Shown here in pieces: positions 7,810-16,300 of a stretch of DNA of 31,210 nt. Both the position numbers and the translations under genes were made by a program. Source of the stretch: an uncultured Eubacterium sp. (GTDB lineage: Bacteria; Bacillota; Clostridia; Lachnospirales; Lachnospiraceae); contig CAKRIZ010000023.1 of NCBI GenBank assembly GCA_934351445.1, positions 1-31,210 on the forward strand. Direction: 5' to 3'. Positions within the stretch are counted from its first letter, which is position 1, and each line of letters begins with the position of its first letter. Below the pieces are notes generated by a model. The model did not search any database, was not told the DNA's origin, and worked only from the letters and a program-made list of their open reading frames with translations.

Positions 7810-8463
7810 TTACGCTTCCATGCAGTCGATTTTGCTGACTGACACCTCATAGGCGATGCGCTTTTCTGTCTCAAATTCATTTAGCTTTTTCACATACTCG
7901 CGGCTCTGTATCCGCCCCCAGATCTGTACATGCTCACCTACCGCAAATCCCGCGGCATACCGCGCATTCCGTCCCCAGCAGATACTCGGTATGTAGTCTG
8001 ACTTGCCATAAGAGCGGTTGACCGCAATGAGCAGATCCGCGATCTCCCTGCCGAGCGGAGTCTTCCGGTAGATCGGTTCCTTACAGATATATCCATCCAG
8101 AAAAATCTGGTTACTCTTGACATCTTCACCCGGCTCTCCTGTGAATTCGATCTCCCTTGCAAACACAGACAACACCAGACGGTTCTTTTTCTCCTCGTGA
8201 CGGTTATAAGAGCGGAACTGCCCGACAACACTGATATACTGCCCCTCATAATTTTCCGTCACATCAATCAGGCGCTCCGATACCATGACCGGTATGTAAT
8301 CCGCATAATTACTCAGCCGGTTGACCGCTACCTCCACCATATAGAACCCTTCCCCGTATACTTCATGGCTGTAGGTAAATCCGGATACGATCTCACCTGC
8401 AATGATCACCTGATTGTTTTCAAATACTTTCTCCCCCGCTTTGTCTGCTGTTTTGTTTCCCAT
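7810..8463 (-). CDS. Single-stranded DNA-binding protein with two OB folds
   Basis: The 217-aa protein has two SSB-like OB folds in tandem. The C-terminal one (about 115-212) is the more canonical, with LDGYICKEPIYRKTPLGRE, AVNRSYGKSDYIP and GRIQSREYVKK. The N-terminal one (about 15-107) has the same layout (GEIVSGF, AVNRLSNYADYIPV, GQFRSYN) but has diverged. There is no acidic DDDIPF-type tail, the usual protein-docking tip of replicative SSB; it ends in K-I-D-C-M-E-A. AAGGAG seven bases before ATG supports the start. This is probably an accessory SSB paralogue rather than the replicative one; the role is inferred. Confidence 0.82.
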   Translation of the reverse strand: MGNKTADKAGEKVFENNQVIIAGEIVSGFTYSHEVYGEGFYMVEVAVNRLSNYADYIPVMVSERLIDVTENYEGQYISVVGQFRSYNRHEEKKNRLVLSVFAREIEFTGEPGEDVKSNQIFLDGYICKEPIYRKTPLGREIADLLIAVNRSYGKSDYIPSICWGRNARYAAGFAVGEHVQIWGRIQSREYVKKLNEFETEKRIAYEVSVSKIDCMEA

Positions 8464-8608
8464 AGTAGTTCTCCTTCCGTTTTTGTTTTTTATAAGTGTT
8501 TTTTAATCATTTTGTGTTGTGACTGATGAAATCATAACAGCATGTAAGCGCGAAGTACGCTGATTTATGTCGACAAAACAAAATTTTTCAAAAATTTTAT
8601 ATATGCAC

Positions 8609-8636
8609 TTGCATAATTTTAGAATTATGGTATGAT
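8609..8636 (+). promoter_or_regulatory. Promoter for typA
   Basis: TTGCAT (8609-8614), a 16-base spacer and TATGAT (8631-8636) with an extended -10 TG at 8628-8629. The 8464-8600 part of this divergent spacer is A/T-rich; I could not settle on a promoter for the minus-strand SSB gene there. Confidence 0.6.
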
Positions 8637-8696
8637 AATAGGCGGCAAATTGAGAAGAAGAGACATTTATCTAAGGAAAGAAGGAAAAAACAATTT

Positions 8697-10535
8697 ATGC
8701 AGACTACTAGAGATGACATTCGTAACATCGCAATCATTGCCCATGTCGATCACGGTAAAACCACACTGGTAGACGAGCTTTTAAAGCAGTCGGGTGTATT
8801 CCGTGCCAATCAGGAAGTCCAGGAGCGTGTCATGGACTCCGGCGATATCGAACGTGAGCGTGGTATCACAATCCTTTCAAAAAATACCGCTGTTTTTTAT
8901 AAAGATGTAAAGATCAATATCATTGACACCCCCGGTCATGCCGATTTCGGTGGCGAGGTCGAGCGTGTACTGAAAATGGTAAACGGTGTCGTACTGGTCG
9001 TAGATGCCTTTGAGGGTGCTATGCCCCAGACGAAGTTCGTGCTCATGAAAGCACTGGACCTGAATCTCCCGGTTATCGTATGCATCAACAAGATTGACCG
9101 CCCTGAGGCACGCCCTGACGAGGTCATTGATGAAGTACTGGAGCTGTTCATGGATCTGGACGCTTCCGATGAGCAGCTTGACTGCCCGTTTGTCTATGCT
9201 TCAGCCAGAGACGGCTATGCAATGCTGGATCCGAATGACGAACCGAAGGATATGACTCCGTTATTTGAGACGATCATCAACTATATCCCCGCACCGACCG
9301 GTGACCCGGATGCCAATACCCAGGTACTCATCAGCACGATCGACTACAACGAGTATGTCGGACGTATCGGTGTCGGCAAGGTCGATAACGGTATACTCCG
9401 CGTCAATCAGGATGCAGTCGTTGTCAACCATCACGAGCCTGATAAGATGAAAAAAGTACGCATCAGCAAGCTCTATGAGTTTGACGGCCTGAACAAAGTC
9501 GATGTGACAGAAGCCGGCATCGGATCGATCGTAGCGATCTCCGGTATTGCTGATATCCATATCGGGGATACCATCTGTGCACCGGAGAACCCAGTTGCGA
9601 TTCCGTTCCAGAAGATCTCCGAACCGACACTGGCGATGAACTTTATCGTCAATGACTCCCCGCTCGCCGGACAGGAAGGAAAATATATCACTTCACGCCA
9701 TCTGCGCGACCGTCTGTTCCGTGAGCTGAATACGGATGTTTCCCTGCGCGTTGAGGAGACAGAGGATGCCGATACCTACAAAGTATCCGGCCGTGGTGAG
9801 CTGCACCTGTCCGTTTTAATCGAGAACATGCGCCGCGAAGGATATGAATTCGCAGTCAGCAAAGCTGAGGTGCTCTACCACACAGACGAAAATGGCAAGA
9901 AAACCGAGCCGATGGAGCTGGCATATGTAGATGTGCCCGATGAATTCACCGGTGTTGTCATCGACAAGCTCAGCCAGCGCAAGGGTTCCCTGCTCAACAT
10001 GGGTTCCATCAGCGGTGGCTATACGAGACTGGAGTTCCGCATTCCTTCCCGCGGTCTGATCGGCTATCGCAACGATTTCATGACCGACACCAAAGGAAAC
10101 GGTATTTTAAATACAATTTTTGACGGCTATGACCAGTACTGCGGTGATATCCAGTACCGCAAGACCGGTTCCCTGATCGCATTTGAGAGTGGCGAAAGTG
10201 TCACTTACGGTCTGTTCTCCGCACAGGACCGCGGTACATTGTTTATCGGACCGGGCGAGAAAGTATACGCCGGAATGGTCATCGGTATGAGCGCAAAAGC
10301 TGAGGATATCGAGTTAAACGTATGCAAGAAAAAACATCTGACCAACACACGTTCTTCGAGCGCAGACGAGGCGCTGACACTCGTTCCTCCGAAAGTACTC
10401 AGTCTCGAACAGGCACTGGAGTTCATCGATACCGATGAGCTGCTCGAGATCACACCGGAGAGCATCCGTATCCGCAAGCGTATTCTCGATCCTACCATGC
10501 GCAAGCGTGCAAACTTTAACAACAAGAATAAATAA
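8697..10535 (+). CDS. typA: Ribosome-associated translational GTPase TypA/BipA
   Basis: EF-G-like GTPase that acts on ribosomes, mainly in stress, low temperature and late 50S assembly. The 612 aa equal the usual family length. The G-domain motifs are intact: AHVDHGKTT at 15-23 (G1), RERGITI (G2), DTPGHADFGGEVER (G3) and NKIDR (G4). EF-G-like domains and the BipA-specific C-terminal domain follow (for example SRGLIGYRNDF and a lysine/arginine-rich tail). A purine-rich AAGGA-type site precedes the ATG. A 14-bp hairpin without a U-tract begins three bases after the stop, so transcription may continue into the next gene. Confidence 0.97.
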   Translation: MQTTRDDIRNIAIIAHVDHGKTTLVDELLKQSGVFRANQEVQERVMDSGDIERERGITILSKNTAVFYKDVKINIIDTPGHADFGGEVERVLKMVNGVVLVVDAFEGAMPQTKFVLMKALDLNLPVIVCINKIDRPEARPDEVIDEVLELFMDLDASDEQLDCPFVYASARDGYAMLDPNDEPKDMTPLFETIINYIPAPTGDPDANTQVLISTIDYNEYVGRIGVGKVDNGILRVNQDAVVVNHHEPDKMKKVRISKLYEFDGLNKVDVTEAGIGSIVAISGIADIHIGDTICAPENPVAIPFQKISEPTLAMNFIVNDSPLAGQEGKYITSRHLRDRLFRELNTDVSLRVEETEDADTYKVSGRGELHLSVLIENMRREGYEFAVSKAEVLYHTDENGKKTEPMELAYVDVPDEFTGVVIDKLSQRKGSLLNMGSISGGYTRLEFRIPSRGLIGYRNDFMTDTKGNGILNTIFDGYDQYCGDIQYRKTGSLIAFESGESVTYGLFSAQDRGTLFIGPGEKVYAGMVIGMSAKAEDIELNVCKKKHLTNTRSSSADEALTLVPPKVLSLEQALEFIDTDELLEITPESIRIRKRILDPTMRKRANFNNKNK

Positions 10536-10538
10536 TAG

Positions 10539-10574
10539 GTAACAGTTCAGCCTTGGCGCGGGCTGAACTGTTAC
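10539..10574 (+). other. Perfect 14-bp hairpin just after typA, no U-tract
   Basis: 10539-10552 pairs perfectly with 10561-10574 around an 8-base loop. The downstream sequence is not T-rich, so it is a poor intrinsic terminator. It may protect or process the 3' end of typA mRNA while allowing read-through to the regulator gene. Confidence 0.75.
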
Positions 10575-10611
10575 AGCAATATAAATACAGCTCTTAAAGG
10601 AGGATTTTGGG

Positions 10612-11151
10612 ATGAATTTAGGTTCCCGATTGAAACACATACTGAATGAACGTGGGCTGACTGTCACTCATTTTTCAAAAGAGGCTGATATCCCCGCACA
10701 GACTGTCTATGCGTTGATCAACCGCGACAGTAACAAGGCAGATATGGATATCCTGATGAAAGTACTCTCCGCACTGGATATGGATTTTTTCACATTTATG
10801 GGAGCCGAAGCCCCGTCAGGTGATGCATCCGTTCCCGCAGCCACAGCCGCTGCCCCGGAACGCGTTGTGGAAAAAGTCGTCGAAAAGGTAGTGGAAAAGG
10901 AAGTCATAAAAGAAGTACCTGCTGCCGCTCCCGAAGGGAAAGCCGCGCTGTACATCAATGCCGGCACTTATGAGAAGCTTCTGGCTCTGGCCAGCGAAGA
11001 AGGCATCACCGATGAGGCAATCATCGCGCAGGTGGCCGAGACCTATATGGAACTCGGTTTCGATTACCGCCAGCGTCCGCTGCGCAGCATTTTCAGGGAT
11101 CTGAAGCCTCGCAGTGAACGTTCCGGAGATATGGATTCGTTTTTGCTGTAG
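10612..11151 (+). CDS. XRE-type helix-turn-helix protein with probable ribbon-helix-helix C-terminal part
   Basis: The 179-aa protein has an N-terminal XRE/Cro-like helix-turn-helix (about 1-62; SRLKHILNERGLTVTHFSKE and then A-Q-T-V-Y-A-L-I-N-R). A low-complexity linker rich in alanine, proline and V-V-E-K repeats spans 66-108. A C-terminal segment at about 110-148 reads like a MetJ/Arc/CopG ribbon-helix-helix: a strand A-L-Y-I-N-A, helix E-K-L-L-A-L-A, turn E-E-G-I-T and helix E-A-I-I-A-Q-V-A-E-T-Y. A basic tail follows. AGGAGG precedes the ATG. It sits downstream of typA without an obvious promoter and ends at a convergent terminator. The HTH call is firm; the ribbon-helix-helix is my reading of the pattern. 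Targets are unknown. Confidence 0.8.
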   Translation: MNLGSRLKHILNERGLTVTHFSKEADIPAQTVYALINRDSNKADMDILMKVLSALDMDFFTFMGAEAPSGDASVPAATAAAPERVVEKVVEKVVEKEVIKEVPAAAPEGKAALYINAGTYEKLLALASEEGITDEAIIAQVAETYMELGFDYRQRPLRSIFRDLKPRSERSGDMDSFLL

Positions 11152-11168
11152 ATCATTCATATTCCTAT

Positions 11169-11258
11169 AAAAAATAAGAGGTACACCTGTCACTTGTTGC
11201 TCTTACCCTCGTCAAGCTCGGTCGGGCAAAATTGTGACAAATGTACCTCTTATTTTTT
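11169..11258. terminator. Large bidirectional terminator between convergent genes
   Basis: A perfect 17-bp stem (11169-11185 with 11242-11258) carries A-run and T-run feet on both strands. It is extended by TGTCAC 11188-11193 with GTGACA 11234-11239 across a 2x2 internal loop. The apical loop is about 40 bases, unusually large. It separates the regulator (plus) from the ATPase (minus). Confidence 0.85.
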
Positions 11259-11274
11259 ATCTGATTTTTTTCAC

Positions 11275-13338
11275 CTAAGACAAATACGGCATCACACTCG
11301 ACAGATTCAGGATTCTGCCCATCTTTTCATGCTCGATCTTCAACGCAGCCGCAAGATCTGCACCGCGTAGTTCCCTTTTCTCCATCAGTGACGTAAATAT
11401 TGCATTGCGCACGATACTCTTGATATTGCTGCCGCTCAGCTCGAACTGCGCAGCGAGATTCGATAACAGTGCTTCGTTCCCGCCGAGTGCAGTAGGCGCA
11501 AGCATGTCCTGCCAGAGTAACCGGCGCATCTGCTCATCCGGCATCTCAAACTGGATACTGACCGTGATCCGGCGCATAAATGCCGGATCGAAATTGCGCG
11601 CAATATTGGTCGCCAGAATGACCATTCCATCATAAGACTCGATTCTCTGGAGAATATAAGAAGTCTCCTGATTCGCATATTTATCATTGGATTCCTTGAC
11701 TTCCGTCCGCTTTCCAAACAACGAATCCGCCTCATCAAAAAACAGGATCACATTCGCCTGCTCTGCCTCCCGGAAGATATTTTCCAGATTTTTCGCAGTC
11801 TCACCGATGTATTTACTGCTGACCTGGCTGAGATCCACACGGTACAGATCCATCTGTAGATCATTTGCGATCACCTGTGCCGCCATCGTCTTGCCTGTTC
11901 CCGGCGGTCCATACATGAGGACACTCACACCTGTGCCGTAGGGATAGCGGTCTCCCAGATATGTCTGCGCCTGAAAACGGTATTTCAGATGTGCACATGC
12001 CAGATGCATCGCCTGTGTGATCTCCGGTTTTACTTTCAGATCTTCCCAACGGAATACCGTATGTATCCGCTCCATCAGAATATTTCCAGTGATATGGCTG
12101 CACGCGCGGATGCATGACAGCAATAGTGCCTGGTCAATCTGATTCCGCGCAGGCTCGCTCTGCGCACGGTTCTGTTCTGCCCTTGCAAAGACTTCACAGA
12201 TATCTGCCGGCAGCAGATGATAGTTGCCCGCCAGCTGCTCATAATCCACATCCTCTGCCACCGGATAGCTGCTGCCGACCGTCTGCCACAATGTGAGACT
12301 GTCCTGGCTACCCAGCTGTGACAACGGTATCTTGTGTGTGGTAAAGGACGATACTTTCTCCAATGTCTGATCTGGTGTCGTTCCGATAAAAATCAGCTTA
12401 TACTCACCGACCACTGATTCGATCCAATGCCGTGCCACCATATCTTCCACGTCACAATCCGCCAGATCCAGATATGGGATACAGCCATTCACCCGACAGG
12501 CAAAATAGCATCTGCATAGCAGGCCGCGTCCTTCCTGTCTGCCGGCTGCGAGCACATCGGACAAGCGGATCACACAGATCCGATAACCCAGCTTCGCCGC
12601 ACAGATCCTGCAAAAATGCTTTTTTCCTGCTCCCGGCCTGCCCTGGATCTCAAACACCAGCCGATCCTGAGGTGCATCGGCGAGCTGCCGTTTTGCTGCG
12701 CTGCTCACCCATTCGATCTCTGCCAATCGGATATCTGCGTCCATATCCATCATCGAATATACGCTGCATGCGCCCGGAAGCTTTATGTCCGATCCGCACA
12801 GCCACGCAAATACATGTTTTTGCAGGATCAGCAGCGTATCCTCCCGCCGCTCAAACAAATCCTCCTTTTCCCTGCAGTCTGACAGCAGACGCATGACACC
12901 CCCGGCGTCTGCCAGACCCAGATACACTGCCAGTGCCTTTACCAGTGAGAGCGCAATACCCTCATTTCCACTGTCTCCCTGCAGGACGCAGACTGCTTTC
13001 CTGTATTTTGGGTCACTCTGATGGGCAAATGCCAGCACAACCGCAAGCACCCAGAGTTCATCCAGCCGGTACAGCCAGCGCAGCTTCTGCAGGCGCGGTG
13101 CATCTGCATAGACATCATCTGACATCATCATAAATAGCACACGCTCCCACTGCACACGAAGCTCCCTAGTCGCTGTCGGCTCCGGCATACCGGGTGACAA
13201 TACGCGAAGCAGCTCCTGATTTGCCACCTCCAGCCCCGGCAGATAAAACCCGCCATCCGGTTCACAGCGCTGCTCTAACACCTCCCGGAACAGCCGATCT
13301 GCAAATATGTAAATACGAGTGATCCATTTGTTCTCCAA
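11275..13338 (-). CDS. AAA+ ATPase of the contractile-injection-system type (Afp15/Pvc15-like)
   Basis: The 687-aa protein has three parts. An N-terminal helical domain (about 1-200) contains DELWVLAVVLAFAHQSDPKY, the pattern typical of ATPases from extracellular contractile injection loci. A first AAA-like domain (about 205-400) has a degenerate P-loop, GRPGAGKK at 233-240, lacking the Ser/Thr. A second, intact AAA+ domain (about 440-687) has Walker A GPPGTGKT 477-484, Walker B ILFFDEAD 531-538, sensor 1 ATN 576-578, arginines 589-590 and a sensor-2 region GSNIK 636-640. The start is TTG at 13338, supported by AGGAGG eight bases upstream. It follows the giant gene by 21 bases and is surely cotranscribed. 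In injection systems such ATPases are linked to assembly or cargo loading; here no structural genes are present, so the role is open. Confidence 0.85.
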   Translation of the reverse strand: MENKWITRIYIFADRLFREVLEQRCEPDGGFYLPGLEVANQELLRVLSPGMPEPTATRELRVQWERVLFMMMSDDVYADAPRLQKLRWLYRLDELWVLAVVLAFAHQSDPKYRKAVCVLQGDSGNEGIALSLVKALAVYLGLADAGGVMRLLSDCREKEDLFERREDTLLILQKHVFAWLCGSDIKLPGACSVYSMMDMDADIRLAEIEWVSSAAKRQLADAPQDRLVFEIQGRPGAGKKHFCRICAAKLGYRICVIRLSDVLAAGRQEGRGLLCRCYFACRVNGCIPYLDLADCDVEDMVARHWIESVVGEYKLIFIGTTPDQTLEKVSSFTTHKIPLSQLGSQDSLTLWQTVGSSYPVAEDVDYEQLAGNYHLLPADICEVFARAEQNRAQSEPARNQIDQALLLSCIRACSHITGNILMERIHTVFRWEDLKVKPEITQAMHLACAHLKYRFQAQTYLGDRYPYGTGVSVLMYGPPGTGKTMAAQVIANDLQMDLYRVDLSQVSSKYIGETAKNLENIFREAEQANVILFFDEADSLFGKRTEVKESNDKYANQETSYILQRIESYDGMVILATNIARNFDPAFMRRITVSIQFEMPDEQMRRLLWQDMLAPTALGGNEALLSNLAAQFELSGSNIKSIVRNAIFTSLMEKRELRGADLAAALKIEHEKMGRILNLSSVMPYLS

Positions 13339-13359
13339 TCGTTCTTCCTCCTCGTCTGC

Positions 13360-16300
13360 TTACCAGTTTACTGCCTTCTGAAACAGATCCTGTTTTTTAC
13401 TTGCCAGCTCCTTAGCAAGCTCTGAATTTTTATCCAGATTCTCTGCAGCAACCGTATATACTGCCTTACCACTTGTGAGATCCATGCCTTCACGCTCTAC
13501 AAAATTCACTGCATCCGTTGCGCGGGTAATTGCATCTGACTCCATCTTCAGAGCCGTTTTCGCGTTCTCTTTTAACTTCTGTAATTTCTTTCCACAATCA
13601 ACCTTTTCTTGTTGGATCTTTCCCACCACTTCGATCGCCTGCACATATTCCTTTTCCTTTTCTAAATATTCCTTCTTGGCATCCTCCAGCTTCTGGTCCA
13701 GACCTTCCAGTTTCTGTTCGATTGACACATGTCCCTTTTTGACCATCGTATCTATATCTGAGTCAAGCGTCGATGTATAAATATCGTTGATGTCTTTGAT
13801 CGCCTGTTCCCGATCTGTCAGGTTTATGGGTGAATCCTTATCGCCCAACCACTTGTTAAGGTCATTGGTATTTTCTTCATCCTTCGTCAGCTTATCATTG
13901 AACAGCTTGAAATAATAAGCTTTCTTTTCCTCCGCAGTCACTGCGGGAGCTTCCTTTCCCCCAAGCGGAGTCCCATCTGCAGCATAACAATCCTCCGGAT
14001 ACTTACCACTCAATAGCATCCGCATAAATTTATACTTTGTCATCCACTGAAATTCGAACCCGCCACCAGGAGCCTTTACCCGGAACGCATCTTTGAACTT
14101 TCTACTCACTTTGAAATCGCCACGACCTGCAGACCACCATCTCTCTGATCCATTCGTAATAGGAATATGCTTCTGGAGAATCTCATAATAGTTTGTCTGA
14201 TTCCTGACTCCTTTGAGCTTTGTATAGGCTTTCAACTGCCTCATGCTGACTCCCCAAGTCCTTATATCCTTTTGAAAAAACAGTTCTTCCTCTATCTCAT
14301 TCATCCCATCCAGAGTCTGATAAAAGGGTGTATTTTTTTCTTCACCCCGAAGCTTCTTCGCTGCAAGCACTGCATTCTCAGTCTGTACAAACAGCGCATA
14401 ATCAGCCTTTAGCCGATCTACGGCATTATCGCGTATTCCCAATACCCGCGCAATCGCAACATCGATCGCAGCCATTTTATTTCGCTGCTTATTTTCCTCT
14501 TCTAGTTCCGTTTCTACTTTCCTTGGATCCAGATCCGGACGATCCTGTGCCGTTAACGGACGGTACTTGGACCAGTCCAGTCCGCCTCTCTCTGTATCCA
14601 ACAGCAGTTGCTGCTTGACCACATTCTCATTTAAGCACTGATACTGCGCATCCCAGGCTTGCTTTACCTTCTTCTGCAGGTTTGTACATTCATTGTTCTG
14701 CTTATTTTCAAATTTCTGCAGCGCCTTCTGATAATCCTCCAGCTTGCGCTGCATTTTTACTGTCATTCTATCGATTTTCTGATCCAAGAGGATGCGTTCA
14801 CTGTCTTCCATAATATACATGCCATCTGACATCGTCCGCTGTTCTTTCATCTGTTCCAGAATGACCCACGCTTCTTTTACGCCATCTCCGAGCGTCTGTA
14901 CTGCCTCTTTTGACATTTGCAGATCTGCTGCATGTTTTTCTGCTTTTGCTGATTCGCGCAGCTTGTCAACTGATTTTTTTCCAAATGCATCTGCTGTGAG
15001 ACCCATCTGCTCGAAATGCCAGCCGTTCGTGAGACCATGTGCATCCTTATCGCGCGTCGCTGTTCCCCTATATGGAGTCAATGTCATCTCCTTATTAAAA
15101 AGCTCAACGGTAAACAGTTTCGCCTTCCAGATCAGAAACTTCACATTGCTGCTCAGTTCCGCCGAAGCACTGAGTCCGGCATGCACTTCTCCGGTCATCA
15201 CCAGATCCTCTGTCTGCTGCAGTCCTTTCCCCGCTTCTGTGATTCCAAGTGCAGTGTCTGCCTGCGCCGTAGTTCCAATACTTGCAGCCAATTTTGTTTC
15301 TACCTTCACATCTGCACTCGCAAGATTGACAATCAGCGCTGTGATTCCAAGCTCAAGGCCTGCTGACATCTCCAGCTTGCCAGTCCCCTGCACTTCCATA
15401 CTTCCACCCAGTTTCACACTCTCGCCCGGCTTCATCTCTTCTGCAAAGCTCTTTTTCCGGTTCAGTTCAGCAGAAAGTTTACCATTTAACTCAACAGACG
15501 GAACAACCGCGAGTTTGAATGACAAAGGACCTGCGATGGGAATGCTCAGCCCCTCTTTCATGAAATCTTTCGCAGTTTGAGAGAAGATATTCGATTCGCT
15601 TGCCTTTGCTTCCGCTTTTTTTTGCAATGTCACACGAAGCCAGCCCTTCGGATAATCACCGTGCACATCCAGAAAGTCCATAAAACCGGACAGATCAAAC
15701 GTACCCAGTGTCTTTCCGCCTTCTATGATATGAATTCCCTCAGCATCCAGCTCGCTGCTAGGATCAACCATTGCTACTGTTGCGCTGACATTTGTGCCAA
15801 ACAGCTTCTTTAGCAGACTCTCATCATCTTCGTCGTTATTGTCATCATCGTCCTCGTCATCGTCATCTTCCTTGCCTTTCGTAGCCACGCCCACATCCAC
15901 ACGGATCTTGCCTGCGGTCAACTTGCTTCCTGTAATCTTGGCATCCTCCAAAGAGATGATAAATATCAGATGTTTGACCCCATCAGGGAGTACCTGCAAT
16001 TCGATCGGATCGTTGAATGTCACATACAGTCTGCCATCATCTTCAAACTCAAAATCCATCCGTTCATCACCGATACTCTTCGTCTGTGTATGACCGCTGT
16101 ACTCCTTTCCATTCGGCCGTTTGATATGAAACGGAATTTTGTTAAATTCAAACTTTGCCGTTCCGGTCAGCCGCTCATTACCGTCCTCTACCTCCTGTAC
16201 TTCCTTAAATTGAATTTCCTTCAGAAGCACAAAATTACCCTCTGTGTGATCATCCGGCTCAAACACTTCAAGCACTACCGTGTTTTCATCCTCCAATGCT

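Noticed and set aside
7694..7810. Cobalamin riboswitch upstream of the adenosyltransferase
   Set aside because: The promoter is inside this gap and the leader is only about 55 bases, too short for the B12 aptamer, with no B12-box seen.
14792..15580. 262-codon serine-rich open frame on plus opposite the giant gene
   Set aside because: The giant gene has a good ribosome site and a continuous 1255-aa frame; the plus frame is serine-rich low complexity from complementing Glu/Lys/Ala codons.
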